DNA of 64,000 nucleotides from Pseudomicrostroma phylloplanum (GCA_039545275.1 BCHS01000006.1:909802-973801), one strand, 5' to 3'; positions 1-10,919 are shown, numbered from the stretch's first letter. Notes: generated by a model not told the origin, from the sequence alone. Made by a program: numbers and translations.

Positions 1-1
1 G

Positions 2-2239
2 GCCTACTACCCTACTGGAAGCATCGACGTCGACACGATGCGTTATAATGAGCGTGTCGATCTGTATAGGTCACGAGGTCTACTCTTCGACGCATCGTCT
101 AATGCGCCGCATGCTGGCGCCGTTTTCCCAGAGCTCTCGAGTGTGCATCCTATTCATCCTGATGCTCAGCAATACTCAGCTCAACTCGCTCGTGCGGCGC
201 CGAGGGATGCGTTGTTTGCTGCCAGCGCTTCACAAACTGGCACGGTAGAAGACCGCGCTAGTCTCCACGAGCACGCCTTCCCGCCCGGCCACACGCACAT
301 GCCGACAACGGTACCGACAGCCCCGATTCTGACGACGAAGCACGAAGGTCTCCTCTCCAGAGGAGCCGCCCTCTTGCCCAATCGCTGGCCCAATCCTCAG
401 CAGCCCGAAGCAAAGGACTACAAGGTTGCAGACTCCCTCGACGAAAGAGCGCTTCCCTCTGCTCGTGTTGATCCCTCAACTCTGCAGTTGAAGACGTTCG
501 GAGGAGGTCCCACGACTCAGAAATCCCGCAACAAAGACGCTGAACGTGAGGCCGAGGGTGTGTCGAATCTGCCGGACTGGACGTATCCTCACACATACTA
601 CAACCGCCTGTGGGATGGTCTCCGCGATCTAGCAGCCTGGAAGGACGCGGAGTCGACCATTATGAGGTTCGGTCCCAATGGCGGGATCAGAGGCAGTGAT
701 GGCGAGCTCTCTTCCTTCGACATGTGGGAAGAGACCAAGCACCGGCGCATGAAGGAGATGATCAAGTGGGAGGACAGGGAGGCCATCTGCCGGGCTGCTG
801 GCTCGTCGGCCTCGGACGCCGACATATTCCCGCCATTGATCGACGACGATACTGAGATGGGAGTTCTGTCCAAGATTAGCGCTATGACCAATGAGGAGAG
901 AGCGCTACCCAATACGGAGAAGGCGCGGCAACATCTGGAGAGTTTGGACTTCTACCGCATGATCCTGTGGGGATCGAAACCTGATGGCATCGTCAGCACA
1001 AGCGGAGTCAATGGCGATGCTTGGGCGCGTAGTGTCGAGGCCTTCGTGAAAGGTGCGATCGATGGAGTGCAAGACCCTGGGACGGAAGAGACAGCTGTCG
1101 TAGAGCCACAGCTTGCCTCAGACGCGACTGTGAACGATCACGCGATGGTAGAATCGCAGTCACAAGAGCCGGCAATGGCAGGTGCTTACAGTGGTCGAAT
1201 CAAGGATGAAGGCGGCAGGTCGGAGAACGACCCCTCAAGCGACCTCTTCCGATCTGCCTCGCCACCGCACGCTGCAGGCACATCAACAGAAGCGACCGCC
1301 TTGACGCCCAAGGAGCGGCTTGTTGAGGCATTCACGCTAGGCAGCATCCTCGAAGGATCTCTGTACGAGCACGTCAGGGACAACGTCGTGGTACCCGCTA
1401 GTGCTCAAGGCGGTCTCAGTGTCGCTATCAAAGCCGGGGTGTGGATGAAGGGTCTGCACGACAGGTCCCGCGCAACGACTCAAGATAAGGAGGGCAACAC
1501 TTCTCCGTCGGACGATGATCTCGTTGAGTCAGAGACGGACATGCTGGACGACGTGTTGTCAGCCGACGATGCCCTTTGGGCCGAAGTGGCCCGCCTCGTC
1601 GGGACAGATGCGACCCCAGCCCCAGCATCAGCGTCGTCGCCACTGCCTTCGCCAGCAAGCCTTCCCCTCTCCTCTCCCCTCTCCCTCTCCACTCTCACCG
1701 CACACGACTTCGCCTACCTCCTCGTAGCCACCCCTCGCCTGTGGGGCCGCTCCCACTTCATGCGCATACTACTGGACAAGCCAATGTTGCTGGACCACCT
1801 CGTGCTAAGAACCATGGATGAATGGACCGAGGTGGCTAGAGGTAGAGCTGCGAGTGCCCAGAGTTCACTGTCTGAGACTCAGGCTCAGGCTGGGGCTGGT
1901 GCTGTGGGAGAGGGAGAAAATTCGCCTGCGGACGTAGTGGTGCGATATGGAGATGCCGAGTGGACGCGGGCGCGACTGGCTGGCGCGCTGGATCAGTATG
2001 CCCGCTTGCTTCTCTGGCTGGACCAGGGCAAAGGACAGCGCCGTCGCAGGGTGATTGGACGAAAGACCAGCGCGAATGGCAGTGCAGACGGTAAGGATCA
2101 GGTTCAGAAGGAGAAGGACAGGGAGGAGGAGATGCAGGCAGCGGCGAGTCTCGCGAGGATGGAAGAGGAAGTGAGATTGGCGTTGCTCTCGATTGCTAGG
2201 ATGGCACCGGGCTACCATGTCAAGATGCTCGTAAAGTAG
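2..2239 (+). CDS. Uncharacterised protein, 5' end probably outside window
   Basis: Long intronless reading frame of 733 codons from the first ATG at 38, but the frame is open upstream to the window edge, so the true start may lie outside or in an earlier exon. I do not recognise the family. Visible features: an aromatic, charged block around residues 190-250 (TYPHTYYNRLWDGL, then a run rich in Trp, Glu and Arg), a Ser/Pro-rich linker near 520-545, and a C-terminal mostly helical half with WTRARLAGALDQYARLLLWL followed by a basic stretch and a Glu/Lys-rich segment. No signal peptide or membrane segment is evident in the part seen. It is convergent with the metallopeptidase gene, with only about 180 bp between the two stops. 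Real gene status rests on length and absence of a competing frame; function is unknown. Confidence 0.75.
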   Translation, partial: AYYPTGSIDVDTMRYNERVDLYRSRGLLFDASSNAPHAGAVFPELSSVHPIHPDAQQYSAQLARAAPRDALFAASASQTGTVEDRASLHEHAFPPGHTHMPTTVPTAPILTTKHEGLLSRGAALLPNRWPNPQQPEAKDYKVADSLDERALPSARVDPSTLQLKTFGGGPTTQKSRNKDAEREAEGVSNLPDWTYPHTYYNRLWDGLRDLAAWKDAESTIMRFGPNGGIRGSDGELSSFDMWEETKHRRMKEMIKWEDREAICRAAGSSASDADIFPPLIDDDTEMGVLSKISAMTNEERALPNTEKARQHLESLDFYRMILWGSKPDGIVSTSGVNGDAWARSVEAFVKGAIDGVQDPGTEETAVVEPQLASDATVNDHAMVESQSQEPAMAGAYSGRIKDEGGRSENDPSSDLFRSASPPHAAGTSTEATALTPKERLVEAFTLGSILEGSLYEHVRDNVVVPASAQGGLSVAIKAGVWMKGLHDRSRATTQDKEGNTSPSDDDLVESETDMLDDVLSADDALWAEVARLVGTDATPAPASASSPLPSPASLPLSSPLSLSTLTAHDFAYLLVATPRLWGRSHFMRILLDKPMLLDHLVLRTMDEWTEVARGRAASAQSSLSETQAQAGAGAVGEGENSPADVVVRYGDAEWTRARLAGALDQYARLLLWLDQGKGQRRRRVIGRKTSANGSADGKDQVQKEKDREEEMQAAASLARMEEEVRLALLSIARMAPGYHVKMLVK

Positions 2240-2340
2240 TAGGGTTGGAGTGTGTATCTGGTTGTTTTCCCGACTGTCACACTTTGATCTATAAATACCC
2301 CATCATCTATGCTTCTCTCTTGCGACAAGCAGTCGTCTGT

Positions 2341-2403
2341 CCGCTGTCCGCTGTCCGCTGTCCGCTGTCCGCTGTCCGCTGTCCGCTGTCCGCTGTCCGC
2401 TGT
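2341..2403. repeat. 7-bp tandem repeat, nine units
   Basis: Nine uninterrupted copies of CCGCTGT fill the short gap between two convergent genes, ending 17 bp before the stop codon of the metallopeptidase gene. It therefore probably lies in its 3' UTR and possibly in both. A unit of seven is free to vary in copy number here because it is non-coding. Confidence 0.95.
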
Positions 2404-2419
2404 CTGCGTCCGATGACGA

Positions 2420-5087
2420 TCAGTCTCTACGATCAGCAACGAGCACCCCAAGTGTATCAAGCCAGTCTCCCGCGCTGCCCACGAGTCCCACGATCTCCTC
2501 GCCCTGCGATGCGGCCAGGGACCGGAGCCCCCCGCCACCACCGCCGCAGAACTCTGTGGCCTGGCCAGACGCGAGGATCACTCGGGCTGCGTCCACCCAC
2601 TGTTAGAAGAGGAAAGCAGCAGGGAGGGAAGAGGGGAAGGTTAGGAATCAGTCCATGCTCTCCAAACCTCTTCAAACCCAGCGGCAGGCAGGTGCCCCCC
2701 TACTCACCCAACCAGACCTAACCTCGACCCTATCCAGTCTATCCCCCTCTGCGAGTTGGAGTGTGGCTTTAGGCTTGGCGTCGGAGTGGATCCGACCCAC
2801 GGACTGCGAGGAGCCGTCCGAGTAGCGGAAGCCGAGGGCGTTTAGGGATGCTCCGGAGAAGACCTGCCAGACCGGACGAAGGGCGGACGGCAGAGAGGAG
2901 GCAAAGCATCAAAGTAGGCAGTGGGCAGTGTCAGAAACGGGGGGAAAAGCGGGCCAGGGCAGCACGCGATGTACTCACATCGATCTGCACCATCTTCGGT
3001 CCGTTTGGCCAGGCGCTATTGAAGAGGAAGGTCCAGTGTCCATGCAGGGGATCATCGTCCGTCTTTGTCCTGATGCCATTGCGCACCTCTCGACCAAACA
3101 TGCCCATGTCCACCCCGGGCAGAGTAATCGGGCGGGCGATTGCCATTCTTCGATAGGAGTTGAGCTCATTGGAGCGCAGGTTGCACCCCACGGCCGTCAA
3201 CTTCACCTCGGGCGAAGAGGGGGAGAGAACGTCGAAGCCTACGCGCTGCGAGATGTACTCCGGTGTGAGCAAAGTGGTGAGAGGAGGAGCGTTTTCTGCC
3301 CCCTGCGTACGGCCGAGCCACTCGATGTGCGTCTTGAAGTCTCCGCCTACCTCGATCTCGACCATTGCCACACCGGCCAAGCACCCGACTTCTGCGCCTT
3401 TACTCGTTGGCTTCCACACTGGCTCTGCACTCGACCAGGCGGACGGGTTAGAAGGGTAGTGCACCGGCGGCGGGTCGTTGGGGTGGGAGAAGGTGGGGTG
3501 GAGACTGGCCCGCACGGCTTGACAGCGGTGGATGTGGAAGGCGCCAGAGTCGCACTCGGGCGTGATGGGCTTGAAGGGACCCTTGCTCCCTGTAAGGGAG
3601 TGCGTCTCGCGGGTCATAAAGGCGCGGTTGAACTCTGTGTAGCCGCGGTTCATAAAGCCGGTGGGATCTGGAGGAGCAGAGGAGAAAGGTGAGCACGTCT
3701 GTCGACTGCCTGAACCGGGATGGCGAAGTGCACTCACAGTGGGGGTTACTCAATGCATGTCCAGCTTCGTGAAGCATAGCTCCACTGCCAATGTTGACAG
3801 TGAGCGAAGCTGTCCTCCCTTCGCCAAGATCATTACAGCAATACTTCTGATCCGTCGGCTCCTGATCCATGAAGCTGTCCGTCACCTCGCTCAAAGCTTG
3901 CGGCGCAGCCCATAGCCAGTGAGAACCCATGACTCCCACAGAGGGCTTTTCATTGATGCCCGCAAAGGCTCCTACGGCAGCGTGACCCCTCAGGAGCTTC
4001 ATCTCAGGGTCCCAATGGGCATCGCCGAGCAGTACGGCACAGGCGTCGCCCGGCTGGCAGAAGGGCTGGTCATTGACCGCTTCACTCGCGATGCTGTGCG
4101 TCTTTCCACCGTGCTTGGCCTTGGGATTCTGTTGTGCCCAGTCGGGGTCGCGGATCTCCGCCATGGTGTATTTGGTACGAACATACTCGATGCGGGGGAT
4201 GTCTGCGAGGTCTGTGACCTCAGCCTCTGGACGCTCGTCCAGTGTAAATGTGCGATGTCCGAAGCCATGTCTGTACATTTGCTCCGCATGGAATGCCTTT
4301 GGGAGGTAGGAAGGTCACTTGTTGAGCTGTGAGACGCAATGCTCTCACTCGGTAGCCTTTCACGCTCACTCACCTGCCAGAGGTATGCTTGCAGGGCTAA
4401 CCGCCTGGAGATGGCCAAGTCGCCATCGTGTTGCAGCTTCTGTCTCCTCCATCCAGGCGGGCAGTCAATTGTACACTCATTGCCTCCCGCCTGCGCGCCG
4501 TCTTGAGCTCCCCTGCTGCCCTCGCTGGCCCCTCCTGCTGCTGCACCGTCCAGCTTGTTCATTGCCTTTGCGAGGAACTTGGAGATGCCGCGATTGGGAA
4601 GCGAAGGAGCAAAGTGCTGCTGACCATTAGATCCCGTTCCATTGTGATCGTAGGATGTATGAACATGCTGCGTCTCGGGTTGAGCAGGTGAGTGGCCTAT
4701 GGCAGAGTCCTTACCGCAGAGGACCACCAGCCTGACCTTCTTGGCGCTGGGTACGGGCTGGTAGGCCAGCTGGAAGGTCTGCTCGCTCATTGCATGGCCT
4801 TGGAGGGACCTGTGAGTGAGGCGTACTTGATTGTTGCCGATACCGAGTGGTATCAGTGCCTTGAACCAGGAGTCGTTTATCTCCCACCTCTGATTTGGGA
4901 AGAGGCGATTGCTGCCTTCGTTGATGGACACCTCGATCCAGCCGTCTGGTCCATTTGGGTTGGGCTGGTGAGATGCGCCGCCGCCTGTTGCTCTGCCCAC
5001 CAGGAGGAATAGGCGATGGTGGATGGTTGGCTGCGCAGGGAGATTGAGCAGCTGTATGCCCGAGTGTGTGGCACTTGTAGGCGCCAT
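2420..5087 (-). CDS. Zinc metallopeptidase with C-terminal jacalin-like lectin domain
   Basis: Five exons fit: 5087-4374, 4296-3738, 3667-2979, 2863-2708, 2599-2420, giving 765 codons in frame. The core resembles the fungal putative peptidase family Metallopep (PF12044): conserved VVLCGKDS and TIDCPP segments, an AYLWQAFHAEQM junction restored exactly by removing intron 1, and the zinc-binding HEAGH at residues 414-418, followed by SNPH and GFMNRGY as the family shows. The last about 110 residues (GASLNALGFRYSDG, then GWWVDAARVI) read as a jacalin-like beta-prism lectin domain, an arrangement known in this family. Substrate is unknown; the lectin domain suggests a glycan-bearing target (inference). 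The start ATG at 5087 gives MAPTSATHSG; longer upstream frame is not needed. No clear signal peptide. It is divergent from the GST gene. Confidence 0.85.
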
Positions 5088-5435
5088 GGTGGATGATGGT
5101 AGTGGTGATGGTATCGGATCAAGCCCCTGTAGTAGTAGTAGGAGGACTGGCTGGCTACGGCTGTTGTGCTGCGTGCGGTTCAGTGCTGCCCTTGTGTTTC
5201 TTTTCCTGCCGCCTTTCCGCGTCTCCGCATTGGATCGACGACTTGCCTGCGCTTGGGCCGCTTCGCTTACGGCCGGCAGCGACATCCGCCTCCACATCTT
5301 CACCCTTTGACCCCTCCACCGGCGTGGAGCGTATAGTAGGCCCAGAAGGATTGTAATACACTTCTTGACATCTTCCCGCACATGCTTCCCTCTGCTACAC
5401 GTTACTTTGCAGCATCAACAACATTCAGATCCACA
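5088..5435. promoter_or_regulatory. Divergent promoter, metallopeptidase / GST
   Basis: About 300-350 bp separate two divergently read genes, so control elements for both must lie here. I see no clear TATA box. An in-frame upstream ATG for the GST gene lies at 5382. Confidence 0.5.
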
Positions 5436-6769
5436 ATGCAGAAGCTACTCCTATACACTGCCGGTACACCAGTGAGTGCAATAGTAGCGTGGTATTTCCA
5501 CCGGAGCTTCCATCTAATGACCTTCTTCACCCCCTTACTCTTCAGAACGGCCAAAAAGTACACAACTTTGCCGAAGAACTCAAGGCAACCTACCCTGGCA
5601 AGTTCGACTTTGAGTACAAGAGTAGGTATTGCAGCGCAGTGCTCGTGGGCAAAAGGTCAGTGGTGCGCATGCTCAATAGTCTGCTTCTGCTTCGGTCCCC
5701 CCCCTTCAGGTGTCTCACTATCCAAGAATGAGCAAAAGGAGGATTGTGAGTGAAGCTGCGGCTGTCTCCAAAGCAGCTTGCAGTACCAGGCCACAGCTTT
5801 ACTGATTCTCAATGCGCTTCTTTCGCGCTATTCTTACCAACAGGGTTCCTCAAGATCAACCCCAATGGCCGCATCCCCGCATTGGTAGACCCCAACAACA
5901 ACGACTTCTGCGTCTTCGAGACGGCAGCCATCCTCCTCTACCTCGAGAAGAAGGTGAGCAGAGCAGCTCCGACCACTGCGGCTTTTAGCACGACGACACT
6001 AACGTATTCTTCTCGCACCTCCACAGTACGACCCTGAGCACAAGTTCTCATGGCCATCCTCTGACCCTCAAGCCGAGGACTACCGATCCGAGGTCTTGCA
6101 GTGGATGTTCTTCATCCACGGAGGCGTAGGTCCCATGCAGGGTGAGTTGCAGCGGCAGTCCCTCGCGACGTGCTTGTCATGACATGAGAACCCCATACTC
6201 ACCCCGTCTCTCGACCCTTTTCACCCACAGGGCAAGCCAACCACTTCAACCGCTACGCGCCCGAAGACGTCCCCTATGCCAAGAAGCGCTACACCACCGA
6301 GACCATCCGTCTCTACGAGGTCCTCGAGTCCCGTCTCGAAGGTCGCGACTGGCTCGTGGGCTCCGGAAAGGGACAGTACTCCCTCGCGGACCTTAATGCT
6401 TACCCTTGGGTGCAGTGGTACCGCTGGGCGGGACTCAAAGACGAGCAGGTCGGACCGAACGTCAAGGCGTGGTTGAAGAGGAATTTGGACAGGGAGGCAG
6501 TGCACAAGGGCATGTACGCCCCTAGCGGCAAGAACGAGTGAGTATAGGCGCGAAGGCGGAGAGTTGGGTCGAGGCTCGCTTCAGCACGCGGGTGGGTTGG
6601 CTGACATTTTTGCACTCGCTCCCCATCGCTGCGCAGGATCCTCGATATGGTCCTCGACCCGGAGTTCTTTACCAAGCACGCAGAGGGCGTTGAGAAGCAC
6701 GCAAAGGAGGCCTCGGCTTGGGTCATGAAGGGAATGAAGGACGACAGTGAGAAGGCCGAGAAGAAGTGA
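5436..6769 (+). CDS. Ure2-like glutathione S-transferase
   Basis: Seven exons fit: 5436-5471, 5546-5621, 5710-5745, 5844-5953, 6027-6141, 6231-6537, 6637-6769, for 270 residues. The N-terminal thioredoxin-like domain is clear: YTAGTPNGQKV, then [24 protein letters not shown] (split here over exons 3 and 4) with the cis-Pro and [11 protein letters not shown] signature. The C-terminal helical domain has [11 protein letters not shown] and [13 protein letters not shown]. This is the Ure2p/YghU-like group, which conjugates or reduces substrates with glutathione. An ATG at 5382 is in frame and would add 18 residues rich in Ser/Thr with Arg and no acidic residue, which could be a mitochondrial presequence. 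I chose 5436 because it matches usual family length; both starts are possible. Confidence 0.9.
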
Positions 6770-6925
6770 GCGCAAAGGACAAAAGATCACAAGGAAAGGT
6801 AGTCGACCGTTGTACAGCGTAGCGTGGCTATTATTATTGAGCATCAATAGGTAGTAGTAGAGTGACAAACGTCTGATATACGCGCTCGCCCGACTTGCCC
6901 GATATCAGAAACCTTGCCACGCCGT

Positions 6926-9766
6926 TCACTTCATGCCCAGCATAGCTTGCAGCTGCCCAATGTCGAACTTGGAAAGGTCCAGCCCATTCGGTATCAGATT
7001 CTGCTGCTGCTGAGGTTGCTGAACTTGTTGCTGGTCTTGCTGCTGCTGCTGCTGTGGCTGCTGTGACTGCTCATTGTGTTGCTGTTGCGGTACAGCCTGA
7101 GTCCTGGCACGCTGTTGCTGCTCGAGCGCGTACTGCGTCAGATTGGGAGGTACAGGCCCACCTCCACCCCCGCCAGCACCGGCCCCGGTGCCGGTCCCAG
7201 AGTTTGACGCGTTCCCATTCGTGCCCTGCAGAGCAGCCTGGCTCTGGTTCTTCAAGAAGGCCTGGTACGCAGCTAAATTGCTAGCCTGCTGCTGTTGCTG
7301 AAGGGACAATTGAGCAGCCGTTGCCGTCGGTGCAGCGGCTGGGTTTGATGCGTTTGCATTTCCTCCCAATTGAATCCCAAGCTGAGCTGCTATGGCAGAG
7401 AAGTCCGGCTGAGCGGTGCTGCGTTGCTGTTGCGCTTGTGCCCCTCCCGCTCCGGTCGGTGCAAAGCCAGGCATAGCTTGCTGCTGCAGCTGCTGCGACT
7501 GATTCTGCCCGCGTTGTTGCTGCTGTTTCTGCTGGTCTGCTATCCACGACTGAGCCGCCGCTGTGAAATTGGCGGCATTATTAATGTGTTGTGGGAGATT
7601 GAGGTTGAAAGGCCTTGCCTGTTGACCGGCCTGCCACTGCTGTTGCTGTTGCTGTGTAGGCCCCGTCGATTGCTGAGATTGGTTCTGGCCTTGTGGTGGT
7701 CCTTGACCGGCTAGCTTGGCTCGAGCAGCGGCTTCTATCATCTGTTGTGCTTGGGCGAGCGCGGCGGCAGGCGGACCGACTTCGTTGGGCCGTTGAGCCG
7801 TCGTCTGTACGTTCAGTGGAGCCCCACTGGCTCCTGCTGCCGCCATCTGTTGTTGACGTTGTTGCAGCTGGAGCTGCTGTTGACGAGCAGCAATGAGCGC
7901 CTCTCTCTGCCGGGCTTGAACTTGCTCAGAGGACTGTAGCTTCTCCCATGGCACGCCCTGAGGGAAGATTAGCCCTAGAAGCTTGACGGCTGGGCGCGCA
8001 GCGCCTGGCTGCTGCTGCGTCGAACTGCCGGCGCCGAATGCAATAACCAGTAAACCAGCCGTCTTCCTACTGTCATCTGGATTCATGCGTACACCACCCG
8101 GGTTGCCCTTGCTCAGCGGCAGCCACACTCCTGACTGCTTGGAATGTAATGTCCGAGCCAGATTATGATAGGCGAGCTCGCTTTGTGGTAGCTCTGCAGC
8201 ACTCCCTGGGAGACGCTGATCCCCTGTAACATTTGGCTGTGTGAGATCACGTGCTTGAAGTGGGGAAAGGAGGACAGAGGCGATGGAGTTAGAAGATACA
8301 TGCTGCTGCAGTATTTGGATTGAGATAGGTTTCAAGGTGACGAGTGATAGCATAGCCGGCCAAGGAGTCAGCAGAGGGCTCCGTGACCCTCCGGGTATGG
8401 CTTCGGCTGCAGAGACCCATAGTGTGATAGACCGCTTCTCGCCCTTTCCTGACGGGTCTCCTAATTCCCAGGTGATTGCGCCTTTCCAGACTACTGGGTT
8501 TGGTCGTGGTAGGGTACCGGGAGCTTCGCTTCTCTTCGCATCCGTTAGCTCGATCTTCTGCTTCTTGTCGGACGCGTCCTGTGTCACCTCGTCTCGCCCC
8601 CTCTTGCGGGTATCCTTGGACGCCGACGGCGCTTCGAAGCCGGACATGTACGCCTTGACTCCTTTCAGAATCGTCGCAGTGCTGGAATCGAGAGTATGCG
8701 TGGGCGAGGATTTTGGAGATGTACTGCCCTTGGCAGAGGCGTCTGTTGATGCTCCGGGTCCGAATAGACTCACGGCATCCTGCGGTCCTGAAGCAGCTAA
8801 CGCTAGATTGCTGCTCAGTGCTCGATGCATTTCTACTACGCTCTGGTCCTCCGATATAGTCGCTTGCTCTGTGAGGGAAGGGTCTGGCAGTATTGCCGTA
8901 AGGACGCCACTCAGCCGGGGGGCGGTCTCTCGAGCCTTTTCTTTGGCGCGAGGAGATAGCTCCGATCCAACGCTAGTCATACTCGAGGGGACCACGTAGA
9001 TCATGTAGTGAGCGAGTACCGTCGGAGGGCCGGGAAGGAGGCTTGAGCGGATCACACAGTCCGAGTCAGATGGTGCCTGGCCGTGCTCAAGAAGCTTGGT
9101 AAAGAAGAGGCAAGAAGGCAACGTAAGATCGTGCGAGCTGGCGATACTCCCAGATGATTGACTCACGTTTCCCATATCAGCAAGTCCGCTGTGCATTCCC
9201 GCAAAGCTATGCCCGTTGCGGGAGCCACCTCCTTGGCCTTCGGTTGCGTCCCACTCCCACCCCCGTGTGCTTATATCCGGCTGGCCCAAGTGGTCGCGAG
9301 CCACTCTGGCGAATGCTTGCGGAAGGATCGGACCAATGATTCTGGTGGACGCCCTCTGTAGGCGAGAAGTCATCGAGTCTTCTTGACCCTCTGTGATTCG
9401 ATCATCGTTGAAAGACACCCCTTGCAAGAGTACCCCTGCGCCATCTTTGACTTGCGCCTGATGTAGCGCCTGAACCTTGCGTTGCACGACGTCGATGAGC
9501 GTCGACACAGTCAGCCACTCCCTGTACAGCGTGTGGCGGTCACCTAGCAGGGTGATGATGGCGCGGGGTCCAATGGGCTTGGGTGCGGGTATCGTGCGCT
9601 GATGGGACACGCCTGCATCGGTGGTGAGGGAGAGGTGGCCGTTGGGTGCGAGGGCCAAGGCGAGTGTGAGGGGGCCAGAGGGGGAAGTGTTCTGGTTGAT
9701 GGGCGTCTGGTACAGCGATGGCAACAGCAGTGATGGTGGCGACATTGCCAACGCCGGCGTGGCCAT
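6926..9766 (-). CDS. Gln-rich protein with Med25 ACID/PTOV-like domain (candidate Mediator subunit)
   Basis: Intronless, 946 codons from the ATG at 9766 (context gtcaccATGG); the frame stays open to an earlier ATG at 9868. The middle (about residues 430-620) has the layout of the Med25 activator-interacting domain: WKGAITWELGDPSG, then WPAMLSLVTLKPISIQIL, SVLLSPL, YHNLARTLHSKQSGVWLPL, and a C-terminal VKLLGLIFPQGVPW, resembling the W.G.i.W / WP..L / GcV.FP / ifmGLIP order of that family. After it come long Gln tracts and Gly/Asn/Ala-rich linkers to the end, as in Med25 and other coactivators. A Med25 N-terminal von Willebrand domain is not evident. Assignment is inference from pattern; a generic Gln-rich transcription cofactor is the alternative. 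Confidence 0.55.
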   Translation of the reverse strand: MATPALAMSPPSLLLPSLYQTPINQNTSPSGPLTLALALAPNGHLSLTTDAGVSHQRTIPAPKPIGPRAIITLLGDRHTLYREWLTVSTLIDVVQRKVQALHQAQVKDGAGVLLQGVSFNDDRITEGQEDSMTSRLQRASTRIIGPILPQAFARVARDHLGQPDISTRGWEWDATEGQGGGSRNGHSFAGMHSGLADMGNVSQSSGSIASSHDLTLPSCLFFTKLLEHGQAPSDSDCVIRSSLLPGPPTVLAHYMIYVVPSSMTSVGSELSPRAKEKARETAPRLSGVLTAILPDPSLTEQATISEDQSVVEMHRALSSNLALAASGPQDAVSLFGPGASTDASAKGSTSPKSSPTHTLDSSTATILKGVKAYMSGFEAPSASKDTRKRGRDEVTQDASDKKQKIELTDAKRSEAPGTLPRPNPVVWKGAITWELGDPSGKGEKRSITLWVSAAEAIPGGSRSPLLTPWPAMLSLVTLKPISIQILQQHVSSNSIASVLLSPLQARDLTQPNVTGDQRLPGSAAELPQSELAYHNLARTLHSKQSGVWLPLSKGNPGGVRMNPDDSRKTAGLLVIAFGAGSSTQQQPGAARPAVKLLGLIFPQGVPWEKLQSSEQVQARQREALIAARQQQLQLQQRQQQMAAAGASGAPLNVQTTAQRPNEVGPPAAALAQAQQMIEAAARAKLAGQGPPQGQNQSQQSTGPTQQQQQQWQAGQQARPFNLNLPQHINNAANFTAAAQSWIADQQKQQQQRGQNQSQQLQQQAMPGFAPTGAGGAQAQQQRSTAQPDFSAIAAQLGIQLGGNANASNPAAAPTATAAQLSLQQQQQASNLAAYQAFLKNQSQAALQGTNGNASNSGTGTGAGAGGGGGGPVPPNLTQYALEQQQRARTQAVPQQQHNEQSQQPQQQQQQDQQQVQQPQQQQNLIPNGLDLSKFDIGQLQAMLGMK

Positions 9767-10037
9767 GGTGACGACGAGGTGAGGGTATGTGGTATGGTAT
9801 GACAGACGGCGAAGGAGCAAAGCAGCACCAGACATTGGCGCAATGGCTGATCTGTGCGGGCAGCCCACGACCGGAACGGGAGAGACGAAAGCGCGGTAGA
9901 CTAGTTCATTCTACCCAACTCGTATCTCACCACGCTGCACAAGACGACGCAAACACAAGCATTTTCACAAGGCCTTCTCTTTCGCTTGTTTGATCTACAT
10001 TGTATCAGAGCAGCCAGTCTTCACATGTCCCTCCCTC

Positions 10038-10919
10038 TTACTCGACCTTGAGGGTGACGGGAATGTTGTTGCGACTGGGACAAGGCAGAGAGGAAGGGCG
10101 GGCCATGGTTAGCTGGCGAGGTAGACGGCGGCAGAACAGCACTCATTTGCACACTCACGTAGCCTTGGAGTAAGGGCAGACCTGTAGAGGGAAGTGACGG
10201 TGTAGAATAAGCTGGTCAATCACCGCGCCCCTTCGCAGGCAGTACCCCAACCTCACTCACCTCGTGGGCCTTGTCCACCAACGACTTGAGCTTCGACTTG
10301 TCATCCAGACTAGACTTGACAGTCAAGTCGACGGCAACGGCGAACCCCTCAGAGCCCTCAGGAGGGCCGATGTGGACCTGGCGACGTTTGTACAGTGTGA
10401 GGATCAGCTTTCCATCGCACGAGTCTTCCGCCTTCCCAACTCCCCTCATCCCTCCGACTCACCAGCGCATCAACAGTCGTGTCCTCGGGCAGCTTCACCT
10501 TGTCTCCTCGGCAGACGAGCTGGAGGGCAGATAGGAAGCAGGCCGAGTAGCCAAGGCCAAAGAGCTGCTCGGGATTGTTGCCCTTGCCGTCACCACCGAG
10601 CTCGCGGGGCATACTGGCCAAAGCGTAGAGGAGGAGATTTCAGCACTGCAGCGCAGCAACGCTTGCATCACCGCGTGGCATGCTCAGCACTATGAAGTTC
10701 TTCTACTCACCCGAGCTTCACCTCGAGTCCTCCGCCCTCACCGACGAGGGAGGTGAGTCCGTTGCGACCAGCGCCTTCGGCACGAGCATGCGCAGTGTAT
10801 ACGTGCTTCGAGAGGTTCGTGACCGTACGCGCGCCCATCGGAGCAGCGAACTTGGGCGCCACAGAAGCAGAGGCGCTTCGCAGCACAGAGGCGGTTCGGA
10901 GAGCAGAGCGAGAGAGCAT
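10038..10919 (-). CDS. Organic hydroperoxide resistance protein (Ohr/OsmC family), mitochondrial-type
   Basis: Five exons fit: 10919-10711, 10613-10463, 10377-10261, 10181-10159, 10074-10038, for 178 residues. The Ohr fold is clear: MPRELGG followed by [18 protein letters not shown] with the peroxidatic Cys, then VDLTVKSSL and [16 protein letters not shown] with the resolving Cys and the family's C-terminal strand. The protein reduces organic hydroperoxides, normally at the cost of lipoyl or thiol donors. The first about 30 residues ([16 protein letters not shown], repeated Ser/Arg/Ala, no acid) look like a mitochondrial presequence. Two small exons of 23 and 37 nt encode the essential second Cys and the end, so they were found by motif rather than length. 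Confidence 0.92.

Noticed and set aside
4640..4740. 47-nt intron with GTAAGG donor in the metallopeptidase
   Set aside because: Removing it destroys the conserved VVLCGKDS segment and shifts the frame; reading through keeps the family pattern.
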